64,000 nucleotides of DNA from CAXBNB01 sp965267535 (GCA_965267535.1 OZ254082.1:3596001-3660000), one strand, 5' to 3'; shown: positions 8,705 to 17,918, counted from the stretch's first letter. Program-made: numbers and translations. The notes: a model not told the origin generated them from the sequence alone.

Positions 8705-11056
8705 TTATTTGGTGGACATCTCCACGTTCATACTTTTTTGATTTCTGAATATCTCCAGACTCAAGTGACCTCTCCAGTTGTTGGCCTGATGTGACTTTAA
8801 TAGCTGGGGAATATCGTCTACTACATCGCCTTCACAACTGATAATCACATCGCCTTCCTGCAATGCTGATTTTGCGATAATGGATTTTTCGTCTATTCCC
8901 ACTATGAGTACTCCTGCCGTTTTAGAAAGTCCGGATGCAGATCTTTCGGCCATGGTTTCTATGTTTTTAATGGTAGCTCCCAGCCAGTTAACTTGTTTTG
9001 TATCCCCGTCTTTTTCCAAAGCGGCCCACAGTACGGGTATCTCAGGTGTTTTGGCTATTGCTTTTAGGTTTGGGTTTTGCACACCAAATTGATCCATAGA
9101 AAAATTCTGAAAACCTAGTGCCAGAGCCGGAGAGCCTTCTTTTACAGTAAAATCTCCATTTTTAGGATCTACAAAAAGGGGATCACCATAGCTACTGTTT
9201 TTATCTACTCCTTTTTGCTGCGCCTGAGCCAATGCCTCTTTATCAGGAAAAAGGTTAGCATCTACTTCTTTGCCCCATGCTGCCAGACGTATGTCTTTGT
9301 GCCCTGTGCCCATTATGTTTTTGCGAAAAACGTCTCCACTGTTTTCAAACCAAACATGGGGATGAAATCCGTTGTTGACCATAATGTTGTTTTCAACCAC
9401 CCTGTAGAAACCCTCTCTCAGCTTTATTCCTCCGTTGAGGCATAGGTTGTTGTATATCTCATAGTTTGACGAGCCGTCATCCAGGTCTATGTCCCATCCA
9501 TGATCGCAGCGAAAGCGGTTGTTTCTGATAAGGGTAGTATGTATGGCGTCCCATCGTGGCATGTCAGGGTTTTCTCTCACTATCTCATTCATTCGCCCTC
9601 TATTGGGATGCCAGAAACGGTCTCTGCCCCAGGAATTAAACGAACCATGGTCTCCTGACTCCTGCACGGTTTTGAATACATCGTTGTACTCAATAATATG
9701 CCCTCCCCAGGTTCCTTCACTCACATTTATACCAGCACGAGGCACATCGTATATACTGTTGCGGCTCACTTTTATGTCCATAGCCATGGATATCTGCACT
9801 CCGGCTACTTGCTTTTCTACTCTTCCTATTTTGTATATCAGGTTGTTGTCAGCTGTACTGTTAGCCGGGTAAAGATTGTTTTTGGGGCCTCTCACGGTAT
9901 CCATTTCTTCGAGAGGCACAAACTCTCCGTACTGAAAAGACGGTGAGCGTACTGCTTCCGGGCTACCTACAAAACTGATAGCCGAAGCACCTATTTCGTA
10001 CATGTGATTGTTGGAAATGGTAATGTCTCTGCTGAAACTACTTACAAATACGGCATTGCCTCCCAAATTGGTAAATTCGCAATCGTCGATGAGTACTTGG
10101 GTTGCCCCTTCTACAAACACGGCACCTCCGCGGTAGATCGTCCAGTCACTCCTCAGTAGAGGCTCATACTCTTCGGTAAATGTACGCCTGGTGTGAGTAA
10201 GTGTGAGACCACTTATCGTAACCTGATGAGTAGGGTTTTGCTCAGTGCCTTTTATTTCTATCAGGTGTTTTAAGTAAGCTCCCTCTACTACTGCTGTAGC
10301 AGGATTTACGCCAGCAGGAGGCCAATAATACAACCTGTTATTCTCCTCTGACAGATACCATTCGCCCGGGCTATCCAATTCTTCCAGCACGTTTTCTACC
10401 ATCCGGTAAGTAGGGTGCATGGTCGACGGCCTGTTGTTTTGATACCCTCCGGTGAGCTCAAGCTCTCCTTGATCATCCACACCGGCTATTTCGTAGTGAA
10501 AACCACCCCACTCTCCCCGATGCATCACATGCAGGTAACCTCCTTTAGGGTTTTTCCATGATTTTACTCTTTCGGGTGAAATTGCGTCAGGCGCATGCCC
10601 CTGCCAGTGCCCTCCGTTTTCGTCATAATTGGGATAACGCGCCAGTATCTGCTGCTTGCCATTTACATACAACTGATCAAACTGTACACCATCCTGCACT
10701 TTGGCTTCCCAAATATTGCCTTTTTGCTGCCAGTTCAATTTCATTTCGCGCGAACCTTTAATGACGGTTTGTCCTTGCCCTGCGCCCTGTATAGTTACAT
10801 TGCTCAACTCTTTGGAAAACAACAAAGGAGTATTGAGTCTATACTCACCTGCTGCCACATATACTATGGTTTGGCCTTCGTGCTTTTCTTTTCTAATTCG
10901 ATTCAGTGCTTCTTCTATCGTTTTCAGCGGTTGCTCCTGCGATGCTTCAGCTGTGTCATTTCCATTGTTACTCACATAAAATTCTTGAGTGGACGGACCA
11001 CACGCTGTTAAAAAAAACACCGCGCTACACAGTGCCAATACTATCCGGTTTGTCAT
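8705..11056 (-). CDS. Right-handed beta-helix lipoprotein (possibly GH141-like) with C-terminal PDZ domain
   Basis: 783 residues. The lipoprotein signal ends FFLTACG (Cys19). Residues 25-120 have the FYVSNNGNDT and KTIEEALNRIRK pattern that starts many parallel beta-helix glycan-active enzymes; helical coils with repeated N-N-x-I/L turns run to about residue 600. Residues from about 690 form a PDZ domain (GVLIVGIDEKSIIAKSALQEG, then DVIIS). The general layout recalls GH141, a family with an alpha-L-fucosidase from rhamnogalacturonan-II breakdown, which would suit the operon, but this is only a memory-based suggestion. It is the first gene of the minus-strand fucose operon, starting 80 nt inside the likely transcript. 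Confidence 0.7.
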   Translation of the reverse strand: MTNRIVLALCSAVFFLTACGPSTQEFYVSNNGNDTAEASQEQPLKTIEEALNRIRKEKHEGQTIVYVAAGEYRLNTPLLFSKELSNVTIQGAGQGQTVIKGSREMKLNWQQKGNIWEAKVQDGVQFDQLYVNGKQQILARYPNYDENGGHWQGHAPDAISPERVKSWKNPKGGYLHVMHRGEWGGFHYEIAGVDDQGELELTGGYQNNRPSTMHPTYRMVENVLEELDSPGEWYLSEENNRLYYWPPAGVNPATAVVEGAYLKHLIEIKGTEQNPTHQVTISGLTLTHTRRTFTEEYEPLLRSDWTIYRGGAVFVEGATQVLIDDCEFTNLGGNAVFVSSFSRDITISNNHMYEIGASAISFVGSPEAVRSPSFQYGEFVPLEEMDTVRGPKNNLYPANSTADNNLIYKIGRVEKQVAGVQISMAMDIKVSRNSIYDVPRAGINVSEGTWGGHIIEYNDVFKTVQESGDHGSFNSWGRDRFWHPNRGRMNEIVRENPDMPRWDAIHTTLIRNNRFRCDHGWDIDLDDGSSNYEIYNNLCLNGGIKLREGFYRVVENNIMVNNGFHPHVWFENSGDVFRKNIMGTGHKDIRLAAWGKEVDANLFPDKEALAQAQQKGVDKNSSYGDPLFVDPKNGDFTVKEGSPALALGFQNFSMDQFGVQNPNLKAIAKTPEIPVLWAALEKDGDTKQVNWLGATIKNIETMAERSASGLSKTAGVLIVGIDEKSIIAKSALQEGDVIISCEGDVVDDIPQLLKSHQANNWRGHLSLEIFRNQKSMNVEMSTK

Positions 11057-11106
11057 TGTCTGTTTCCTTTGCTTTTATTCTTTTCCTGCACAAGGGTTAT
11101 GTCATT

Positions 11107-11136
11107 TTTGGAGTACATAAAACACGCTACTCCAAA
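11107..11136. repeat. 9-bp inverted repeat in the fucose operon leader
   Basis: TTTGGAGTA (11107-11115) and TACTCCAAA (11128-11136) are perfect inverted arms around a 12-nt spacer. The repeat sits 51 bp before the start codon of the first fucose operon gene, and just downstream of a TAnnTTTG box. It could be an operator at the start of transcription or a hairpin in the leader RNA. No regulator gene for it is visible nearby. Confidence 0.45.
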
Positions 11137-11143
11137 CAATTTT

Positions 11144-11151
11144 CAAAAGTA
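11144..11151 (-). promoter_or_regulatory. Putative -7 box of the fucose operon promoter
   Basis: Read on the minus strand the site is TACTTTTG, a match to the Bacteroidota -7 consensus TAnnTTTG. No clear TTG is seen at the -33 distance. It would start transcripts near 11137, about 80 nt before the first operon gene. Low to moderate support. Confidence 0.35.
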
Positions 11152-11311
11152 GAATTTCACTCGAAGAGGCTCTACTAATTATTACACCGTTGTTGATGTT
11201 TTTTTTGCCGAAAACACACCACATACTTTTACTACTGACAATATTTACACAACCTCCTTGTTTTGTGGTCTTTCACACGCTCTATATTTTAGAAAATATG
11301 CCCTGTAGAAT

Positions 11312-11333
11312 AAACTAACATTTGTTAGTTTTG
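11312..11333 (+). promoter_or_regulatory. Palindromic operator overlapping the -7 box of the paaZ-like operon
   Basis: AAACTAACA (11312-11320) and TGTTAGTTT (11323-11331) form a perfect 9-bp inverted repeat around TT. The right arm runs into TAGTTTTG (11326-11333), a TAnnTTTG -7 box; a weak CTG lies 20 bp upstream at 11303-11305 where TTG would be expected. Short dyads of this kind are typical TetR-family operators, and many acyl-CoA pathways are controlled that way. No such regulator is encoded in the window. Binding is inferred. Confidence 0.5.
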
Positions 11334-11402
11334 TGAGAAACAACATGAACCGGCAGACTGACCCAATCACCTGCTTGTTTTTACCATCCAGAAAATCCAA
11401 AA

Positions 11403-13451
11403 ATGAAAGCACCTAAAATTCAACACTATACAGAAGGAAGGTGGGTAGAGGGAGATGGCACAGGACACCCCATACATCATGCTATCACAGGGGAGCATAT
11501 CTACAACCACTCCGTGGAAGGATTAGACGTTGAAAAGATATTTGACTATGGCAGACGTGTAGGCAATCCGGCTTTGCGAAAAATGACCTTTCAGGAACGC
11601 GGACTTATGCTCAAAAAGCTAGCACTACACCTGAATGCAAAAAAAGAAAAATTTTATAGCCTGAGTACTGCTACCGGGGCTACACGTACCGACTCGTGGA
11701 TAGATATACAGGGAGGGATAGGCAATCTGTTTGCTTATGCGAGTTTAAGGCGTCAGTTTCCCAACGAACCCTACTACATTGATGGCGATACTGCCCCCCT
11801 CTCCAAGGGAGGAAGTTTTATTGGTCAGCACATAATGGTACCAAAAGAGGGTATAGCTCTCCACATCAATGCTTTTAACTTTCCGGTGTGGGGCATGTTG
11901 GAAAAAGTAGCAGTAAACTGGCTGGCGGGTGTTCCTGCGGTAGTAAAACCAGCCGAACAAACAGCTTACCTTACAGAATCTGTAGCACGTGAAATTATAG
12001 ATTCGGGCATTGTTCCCGAAGGGGCCTTACAACTGATCTGCGGATACGGCAATGGGTTGCTACAGCATGTAAACTATCAGGATGTTGTTACCTTCACTGG
12101 TTCTGCACACACGGGCAAGCTGCTCAAAGCACACCACAACGTTATCAACCAAAGTGTTCCTTTTGTATTGGAGGCCGACAGTCTCAATGCCTCAGTATTG
12201 GGAGAAGACGTAACACCGGATAGTGAGGAGTTTGAGCTGTTTATCCGGGAAGTAACCAAAGAAATGACTGTAAAATGCGGGCAAAAATGCACAGCAATAC
12301 GCCGAATTTTAGTCCCCTCCGCAAAGGTAGAATGGGTACAAAAGGCTCTCCGCACCGCGCTGGAAGCAATAACAATCGGCCACCCCGAAAATAAAGACGT
12401 AAGAATGGGGGCATTGGTAAGCAGGGCACAACTAGACCATGTGTCGTCTAATGTAAAGGAACTAAAAAACACCTGCGAAGTAGTATATGAAAATCCTGAC
12501 TTCAGCCCTCTGGGTGCAGATAAGAGTAAAGGAGCATTCACAGCACCGGTACTTCTATATCACAACAACCCTCTGAACGCAAATGCAGTACATGAAATAG
12601 AGGCTTTTGGTCCGGTTAGCACGATTTTACCCTACAAAAACACCGATGAGGCAATAGCGATAGTTAAGCAAGGCAAAGGCTCACTGTGCACATCTATAGT
12701 GACTCGCAACGACACATTAGCCAGACAATACGTACTGGGTAGTGCTTCTCATCATGGCAGAATACTGGTATTGAATGCGCAATGTGCCAAAGAAAGCACG
12801 GGTCATGGTTCTCCTATGCCCTTGCTTACACATGGAGGTCCCGGCCGGGCCGGAGGTGGTGAAGAAATGGGTGGAGTACGGGGAGTCAAACACTACATGC
12901 AACGCTGCGCGGTACAAGGGCACCCTACTACCCTGTCTACAGTCACCAACAGTTACCAATACGGCGGGGCATACAACGAAGTGACAGGTGAACACCTTTT
13001 CAGCAAACACTGGGAAGAGCTCCATGTAAGCGATACTCTCATTACAGCTAAGCGTACGATTACAGAAGGCGATATTGTTAATTTTGCCAACCTCACCTGG
13101 GATCATTTCTATGCCCATACCGACGAAACATCTCTGGAAGGTACACTATTTGAGCGCAGAGTAGCACATGGATATTTTATACTCTCTGCTGCTGCCGGTT
13201 TATTTGTACAGGCAAAAAAAGGACCGGTACTGCTAAATTACGGTCTGGAAGAATGTCGCTTTACCAAACCGGTATATGCCGGCATGACAATAGGCGTGCG
13301 ACTAACCGTAAAACAAAAAATAGATCAGGAGAAAAAAGACGATGTGGCTAAAGGCATAGTCAAGTTTCTGGTGGACGTATACGATGAAACAGGTGAAACA
13401 GTAGCCATCGCTACCATACTTACCATGATAAAAAAGCAGGATCAGAGTTAA
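11403..13451 (+). CDS. paaZ: PaaZ-like bifunctional aldehyde dehydrogenase / MaoC hydratase
   Basis: 682 residues, full length for PaaZ. Residues 1-520 are an aldehyde dehydrogenase with NAFNFPVWG (156-164), Glu257 in VLEADSLN and catalytic Cys296 in CGQKCTAIRR. Residues about 535-682 form a MaoC hot-dog domain (TITEGDIVNFANLTWDHFYA, then RVAHGYFILS) with hydratase Asp and His. In phenylacetate breakdown PaaZ opens oxepin-CoA and oxidises the semialdehyde. The other paa genes (paaABCDE, paaK) are not in the window, so the substrate could be a related ring or branched CoA compound. It starts the plus-strand operon divergent from the fucose operon, followed after 27 bp by an enoyl-CoA hydratase. 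Confidence 0.82.
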   Translation: MKAPKIQHYTEGRWVEGDGTGHPIHHAITGEHIYNHSVEGLDVEKIFDYGRRVGNPALRKMTFQERGLMLKKLALHLNAKKEKFYSLSTATGATRTDSWIDIQGGIGNLFAYASLRRQFPNEPYYIDGDTAPLSKGGSFIGQHIMVPKEGIALHINAFNFPVWGMLEKVAVNWLAGVPAVVKPAEQTAYLTESVAREIIDSGIVPEGALQLICGYGNGLLQHVNYQDVVTFTGSAHTGKLLKAHHNVINQSVPFVLEADSLNASVLGEDVTPDSEEFELFIREVTKEMTVKCGQKCTAIRRILVPSAKVEWVQKALRTALEAITIGHPENKDVRMGALVSRAQLDHVSSNVKELKNTCEVVYENPDFSPLGADKSKGAFTAPVLLYHNNPLNANAVHEIEAFGPVSTILPYKNTDEAIAIVKQGKGSLCTSIVTRNDTLARQYVLGSASHHGRILVLNAQCAKESTGHGSPMPLLTHGGPGRAGGGEEMGGVRGVKHYMQRCAVQGHPTTLSTVTNSYQYGGAYNEVTGEHLFSKHWEELHVSDTLITAKRTITEGDIVNFANLTWDHFYAHTDETSLEGTLFERRVAHGYFILSAAAGLFVQAKKGPVLLNYGLEECRFTKPVYAGMTIGVRLTVKQKIDQEKKDDVAKGIVKFLVDVYDETGETVAIATILTMIKKQDQS

Positions 13452-13478
13452 TACCAATTTGACAAAACAGATATAGAA

Positions 13479-14240
13479 ATGGATACAGGAAAAGTTGAAT
13501 TTTCAGCAAATGACGGCATAGGACGCATTCGGTTTTATCACCCAAAAAGCAATGCCCTTCCTTCAAGCCTTCTGGCTCAACTGGCACACACCATAACACA
13601 GGCCGGGCAGGCGAGTGATATACAGGTGATTGTACTGGAAAGTCAGGGAGAGCGTGCCTTTTGTGCTGGAGCCAGCTTTGACGAACTCATGGCCATACAA
13701 AACGAAGAAGGCGGAAAGGATTTTTTCATGGGCTTTGCCCGGGTAATTAATGCTGCCCGAAAGTGCCCTAAACTCATCATAGGCAGAGTACAGGGCAAGG
13801 CTGTTGGCGGGGGAGTTGGTATGGCTGCTGCTACAGATTACTGCCTGGCAACTCAACATGCCGCGATCAAGCTCAGCGAATTGGCCATAGGTATAGGCCC
13901 CTTTGTAGTAGGACCGGCTGTGGAGCGAAAAATTGGTCTTTCGGCCATGTCTCAGCTAACCCTGGATACTACCCAATGGAAAGATGCTCAGTGGGCTGAA
14001 AGTAAAGGGTTGTATGCCGGAGTGTACGACGATATAGCAACACTCGACCATGCTGTAAACCAGCTCGCTACACAGCTTGCAGGCTCTAACCCTGTAGCCA
14101 TGAAAGAATTAAAGTGCATTTTCTGGCAAGGCACAGATCACTGGGATACCCTACTGGAAGAACGAGCCGCCACAAGCGGCCGACTAGTTACTTCTATGTT
14201 TACCCGTGAAGCTATCGCAAAATTTAAAGCCCCCACATAA
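13479..14240 (+). CDS. Enoyl-CoA hydratase/isomerase family protein
   Basis: 253 residues of the crotonase fold. The oxyanion-hole segments are ERAFCAGASFDEL and GRVQGKAVGGGVGMAAATDY, and a candidate catalytic Glu is in KLSELAIGIGPF. It would hydrate or isomerise an enoyl-CoA in the cytoplasm. It follows the PaaZ-like gene by 27 bp, so it may serve as PaaF or PaaG in phenylacetate breakdown, but crotonases are hard to assign by sequence alone. The next gene begins 55 bp downstream on the same strand, consistent with an operon. Confidence 0.8.
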   Translation: MDTGKVEFSANDGIGRIRFYHPKSNALPSSLLAQLAHTITQAGQASDIQVIVLESQGERAFCAGASFDELMAIQNEEGGKDFFMGFARVINAARKCPKLIIGRVQGKAVGGGVGMAAATDYCLATQHAAIKLSELAIGIGPFVVGPAVERKIGLSAMSQLTLDTTQWKDAQWAESKGLYAGVYDDIATLDHAVNQLATQLAGSNPVAMKELKCIFWQGTDHWDTLLEERAATSGRLVTSMFTREAIAKFKAPT

Positions 14241-14295
14241 ATCAACCTGCCCCTTCTGCCTTATCGATTTTTTTACCCAAAACAACACGAAGACC

Positions 14296-16374
14296 ATGGC
14301 AGCATCCAAAAATGAAACATCACAACCCGGTACTGACACGCTACTCAAGGCTTTTTCACTTATGTGTACTGCCAAATACATGGCAGAAAAATATGAAACT
14401 AATTTTAAGCTGGTTTCAAAATACGTACACGCTACCTCTCGTGGGCATGAGGCCATTCAGCTGGCTGTAGGCATGCAACTCCTTCCACAGGATTACCTGT
14501 CAGCCTATTACCGTGATGACGCCATGCTGCTGGGAGTAGGCTGCTCTCCCTACGAACTCATGCTTCAACTCATGGCCAAAAGAGATGACCCTTTTTCCGC
14601 AGGCAGAAGCTACTATGCACACCCCAGCCTGCGCGATGACGACCGTCCGAAAATCCCGCACCAATCTTCGGCTACCGGCATGCAAGCCATACCCTCTACC
14701 GGCATAGCCATGGGGATTAAGTATAAAGAAAACCGAAAGATTGGTAAACTCACCACACCAAAACCAGTAGTGGTATGCTCGCTGGGTGACGCCTGCCTTA
14801 CCGAGGGCGAGGTGGCCGAAGCGTTTCACATGGCCGACCTCAAACAATTGCCTATAGTCTATGTGGTACAGGACAATGAATGGGATATTTCAGCCCCTGC
14901 CAAAGAAATCCGCTCAACGGATGCCTCCGGCTATATCAAGGGTTTTCCAGGCATAAAATCCTACATGGTAAACGGCACCAATTTCATCAAATCGTATCAA
15001 CTGGTGCACAAGGTATTACATGAAGTGCGTACACATCGCCGGCCGGCTCTGATTCATGCCAAGGTACCTCTGCTAAACCATCATACTTCGGGCGTAAGGA
15101 AAGAATTTTATCGTGACGATTTGTCTTACCATTCTCAATTCGATCCCTATCCTTTTTTCAAAAACCAGCTTCAGGATATGGGAATTGAAGACAAGGTGCT
15201 TGCGGATTTAGAAAACCAAGCCATCAAACAGGTGGACAATGACTTTGACAAAGCGAAGACCGCCAAAGAGCCTTCTCCCTCTGACTTATTTACCCATGAC
15301 TTTGCCCCTACTCCCATTACCAAAGAAGAGGGTACGAGGTGTCCCGAAAACGGTGAAAAAACCGTAATGGTAGACAATGCGCTCTTTGCGATAGGAGAGC
15401 TAATGAAAAAACACGAAGAATGCCTGCTCTATGGTCAGGATGTGGGCAAAAGACTGGGCGGAGTTTTCAGAGAAGCAGCCACGCTGGCCGAAAAGTATGG
15501 TGACGACCGGGTGTTTAACACAGCGATCCAGGAGGCTTTTATTATAGGAAGTACAGTTGGCATGTCTGCTGCAGGTTTAAAACCCATCGTTGAAGTACAA
15601 TTTGCCGACTACCTTTGGCCGGGACTCAACCAGTTGTTTACCGAAGTTAGCCGCTCCTGCTACCTTAGCCACGGCAAGTGGCCGGTGAGTTGTATCATTA
15701 GAGTACCTACTGGTGCCTATGGCAGTGGTGGGCCTTACCACTCCTCCAGTATAGAGTCTGTAGTAGTCAATATTCGGGGAATAAAAATAGCATACCCCAG
15801 CACGGGCGCAGACCTGAAAGGCCTCATGAAAGCGGCATACTACGACCCTAACCCCGTGGTGATGTTTGAACACAAAGGCCTGTACTGGTCTAAAGTAGCC
15901 GGAACCGAAGCAGCTACTACGGTGGCCCCTGCTGAAGACTACATCCTTCCTCTGGGCAAAGCCCGGCAGGTTATCACTGCTCAACCCCAAGAAATAGCTA
16001 ATGGCACCAGCCTGGTTATTGTAACTTATGGTATGGGGGTTCACTGGGCACTACAAGCTGCCCGAACTTTCTCAGGCCGGATTGAAATCGTAGACTTGCG
16101 CACCCTATACCCCCTCGATACCGAGCAGGTGTTTGCATCGGTACGAACGCATGGAAAATGCCTGGTAGTTACCGAAGAACCTGTAAACAACTCTTTCGGA
16201 CAAAGTCTGGCAGGCAGGATACAGGAAAACTGCTTTGAAAAGCTGGATGCTCCGGTTGTAACTCTGGGATCGGAAAACCTGCCAGCCATTCCGCTTAACA
16301 GTACCCTGGAGCGCACCATGATACCTTCTGCCGAGAAGGTTGCCAATGCTATCGAAAAGCTCCTGTCCTACTGA
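14296..16374 (+). CDS. 2-oxoacid dehydrogenase E1, fused alpha and beta subunits
   Basis: The frame is open from 14206, but that would overlap the preceding gene. The ATG at 14296 (MAASKNETSQ) gives 692 residues and is preferred. The first half is the E1 alpha subunit with the thiamine diphosphate motif GDACLTEGEVAEAFHMAD ending in QDNEW. The second half is the beta subunit (LLYGQDVGKRLGGVFREA, VEVQFADYLWPGLNQ, YGSGGPYHSSSIES). Fused E1 proteins of this type act on branched-chain or other 2-oxoacids and need separate E2 and E3 subunits, which are absent here. Association with a PaaZ-like gene raises the possibility of a phenylpyruvate-like substrate, which is speculation. The gene ends 24 bp before the convergent DlgD-like gene. 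Confidence 0.82.
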   Translation: MAASKNETSQPGTDTLLKAFSLMCTAKYMAEKYETNFKLVSKYVHATSRGHEAIQLAVGMQLLPQDYLSAYYRDDAMLLGVGCSPYELMLQLMAKRDDPFSAGRSYYAHPSLRDDDRPKIPHQSSATGMQAIPSTGIAMGIKYKENRKIGKLTTPKPVVVCSLGDACLTEGEVAEAFHMADLKQLPIVYVVQDNEWDISAPAKEIRSTDASGYIKGFPGIKSYMVNGTNFIKSYQLVHKVLHEVRTHRRPALIHAKVPLLNHHTSGVRKEFYRDDLSYHSQFDPYPFFKNQLQDMGIEDKVLADLENQAIKQVDNDFDKAKTAKEPSPSDLFTHDFAPTPITKEEGTRCPENGEKTVMVDNALFAIGELMKKHEECLLYGQDVGKRLGGVFREAATLAEKYGDDRVFNTAIQEAFIIGSTVGMSAAGLKPIVEVQFADYLWPGLNQLFTEVSRSCYLSHGKWPVSCIIRVPTGAYGSGGPYHSSSIESVVVNIRGIKIAYPSTGADLKGLMKAAYYDPNPVVMFEHKGLYWSKVAGTEAATTVAPAEDYILPLGKARQVITAQPQEIANGTSLVIVTYGMGVHWALQAARTFSGRIEIVDLRTLYPLDTEQVFASVRTHGKCLVVTEEPVNNSFGQSLAGRIQENCFEKLDAPVVTLGSENLPAIPLNSTLERTMIPSAEKVANAIEKLLSY

Positions 16375-16398
16375 TTATCGACAAACCGAAGCTACTTT

Positions 16399-17415
16399 TC
16401 AGGCAAGCTTTACTATTTTCTGCCATATCGATTTGTCTACCGACACTCCCTCAACCAGCTGTCGCTTGCGTGTAGCAAACATACGCTCGCCCGGGTATCG
16501 TACGTCTCCTTCGGCATCCACCGCCTGATCTTTAAAAAAGTTTATACTGTGTGAAATTATATCTTCCTGCATTTGCTCTGTGGCACAGCGATCGAGGTGA
16601 ATAGCCATAAACACCTGACTGATGTTGGTTTCATCATCTTCGATTTTACTGGTGGTGTTTCCATTGGCCAGCAAGCCGGCTACCAAATCCAGCACAAAAG
16701 ACAAACCCGCACCTTTCCAGAAGCCTATGGGCATAGCCATGCCCGAATCCAACACTTTTTGGGGGTCTTTTGTCAGGTTGCCTTTATTATCCAGTCCTAC
16801 TGTTAATTCCTGATCGGACTGATCGGCCACCAACGTTTCCATTTTACCAAAGGAATAAACAGACATAGCCATATCCAGCAATATAGGGTGCTCTTTACCC
16901 GGTATGGCAATCACGAGGGGGTTGTTGCCCAGCGAAGGACGCTTTCCTCTCCAGGCAGCCATGTTTGGTTTGGTATTGGTAAAGCACATCCCTATCCGAC
17001 CTGCTTCGGCCGCCAGCAGTCCATAGCTTCCTGCTCGCATCCAGTGATTGGTATTGCGCATAGCTACACAGCCTACACCATACGAGCAACTTAACTCGAT
17101 GGCACGTTTCATCGCCAGCTGAGCATTGACTGGCCCTACTCCTGACTGTCCATCCCACTGCTCGAGAGCACCAAATGATCCTACCTGCTTAGCTGTAGCT
17201 TCTTTGTCTACTATTCCCTTTTCTACGGTTTCTAAAAAGGGCAAAAAACGATTAATTCCATGTGATTCAACTCCATCTAGGCTTGCATTGGCAAAGAGGG
17301 TAGCACACAACTGTGCTTTATCCTCTGAAAAGCCATACTTTATCAGAATATTATCCAAAACCTGAATAATTTCAGCATGATCTACTGCAATGGTTTGCTT
17401 GTTTTTGGTCGGCAT
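16399..17415 (-). CDS. 3-dehydro-L-gulonate 2-dehydrogenase-like (Ldh/DlgD family) reductase
   Basis: 338 residues of the malate/L-sulfolactate dehydrogenase family. The DGVESHGINRF block, MRNTNHWMRAGSYG, GNNPLVIAIPG and MPIGFWKGAGLSFVLD match the E. coli YiaK/DlgD branch closely from memory, including its usual length of about 332 residues. DlgD reduces 2,3-diketo-L-gulonate with NADH in ascorbate and uronate breakdown; other members of this branch act on related keto-acids. The gene stands alone on the minus strand, convergent with the E1 fusion and preceded by a 503-bp non-coding stretch. Uronate use fits with kduI and kduD elsewhere in the window. Confidence 0.75.
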   Translation of the reverse strand: MPTKNKQTIAVDHAEIIQVLDNILIKYGFSEDKAQLCATLFANASLDGVESHGINRFLPFLETVEKGIVDKEATAKQVGSFGALEQWDGQSGVGPVNAQLAMKRAIELSCSYGVGCVAMRNTNHWMRAGSYGLLAAEAGRIGMCFTNTKPNMAAWRGKRPSLGNNPLVIAIPGKEHPILLDMAMSVYSFGKMETLVADQSDQELTVGLDNKGNLTKDPQKVLDSGMAMPIGFWKGAGLSFVLDLVAGLLANGNTTSKIEDDETNISQVFMAIHLDRCATEQMQEDIISHSINFFKDQAVDAEGDVRYPGERMFATRKRQLVEGVSVDKSIWQKIVKLA

Positions 17416-17918
17416 TAGTTTTGTTAGTTTTGGTTAGATAGTTTTTAAATAATAAAACACGCCAATACTATAAAAACCCTCCTATCTGCTGGTGCACGGT
17501 TTGCTGTAAGCAGGCTAGGTCTTCACCTTACAGCAAGCACTCTGATTTCTAATACATGTTTTTATGCATAAACCACTTTTTGCTTTACACATACCGCAAA
17601 ACAAAAAATAGCAGGCGTATTTTATCTCTACCACCCGGCAGGTGGTTGTAAATTACATATTCACTTAATCCCTATGCATAATTTCTATAGCTGGCATAGT
17701 AAAGCAAACGGTATGTTTTCTTTTGGAAAAAGCTTTCCTTAAGAATAACACAGTCGTAATATATACATTTGTATTAAACGTTGACGCTATATGAGTTACA
17801 TTTTTTATAAAATATCTCCAATTTTTAAAGATATCCTAACACTAAATACTCAATAGCAACAACGGCATCTAAGACAGACACTAACGCCGAAAAAAAGGTT
17901 GGAATTTTATTTATTTAA
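17416..17918. other. 503-bp non-coding stretch upstream of the DlgD-like gene
   Basis: No open frame with coding character is seen. The stretch is AT-rich towards the GH2 gene. It contains one clear 10-bp inverted repeat (listed separately) and a short one, ACCACC-cggca-GGTGGT, at 17630-17646. It must hold the promoter for the DlgD-like gene and the transcript end of the GH2 gene, but no TAnnTTTG box or terminator with a T tract was found by eye. Confidence 0.5.
17501..17536. repeat. 10-bp inverted repeat upstream of the DlgD-like gene
   Basis: TTGCTGTAAG (17501-17510) and CTTACAGCAA (17527-17536) are perfect arms around 16 nt. It lies 86 bp upstream of the DlgD-like start codon. Neither side is followed by a T run, so an operator or leader hairpin is more likely than a terminator. 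Confidence 0.4.

Noticed and set aside
17630..17646. ACCACC-cggca-GGTGGT compared with the hairpin at 35207 as a REP-like family
   Set aside because: Only the five-base CCACC/GGTGG ends are shared; two sites are too few to call a repeat family.
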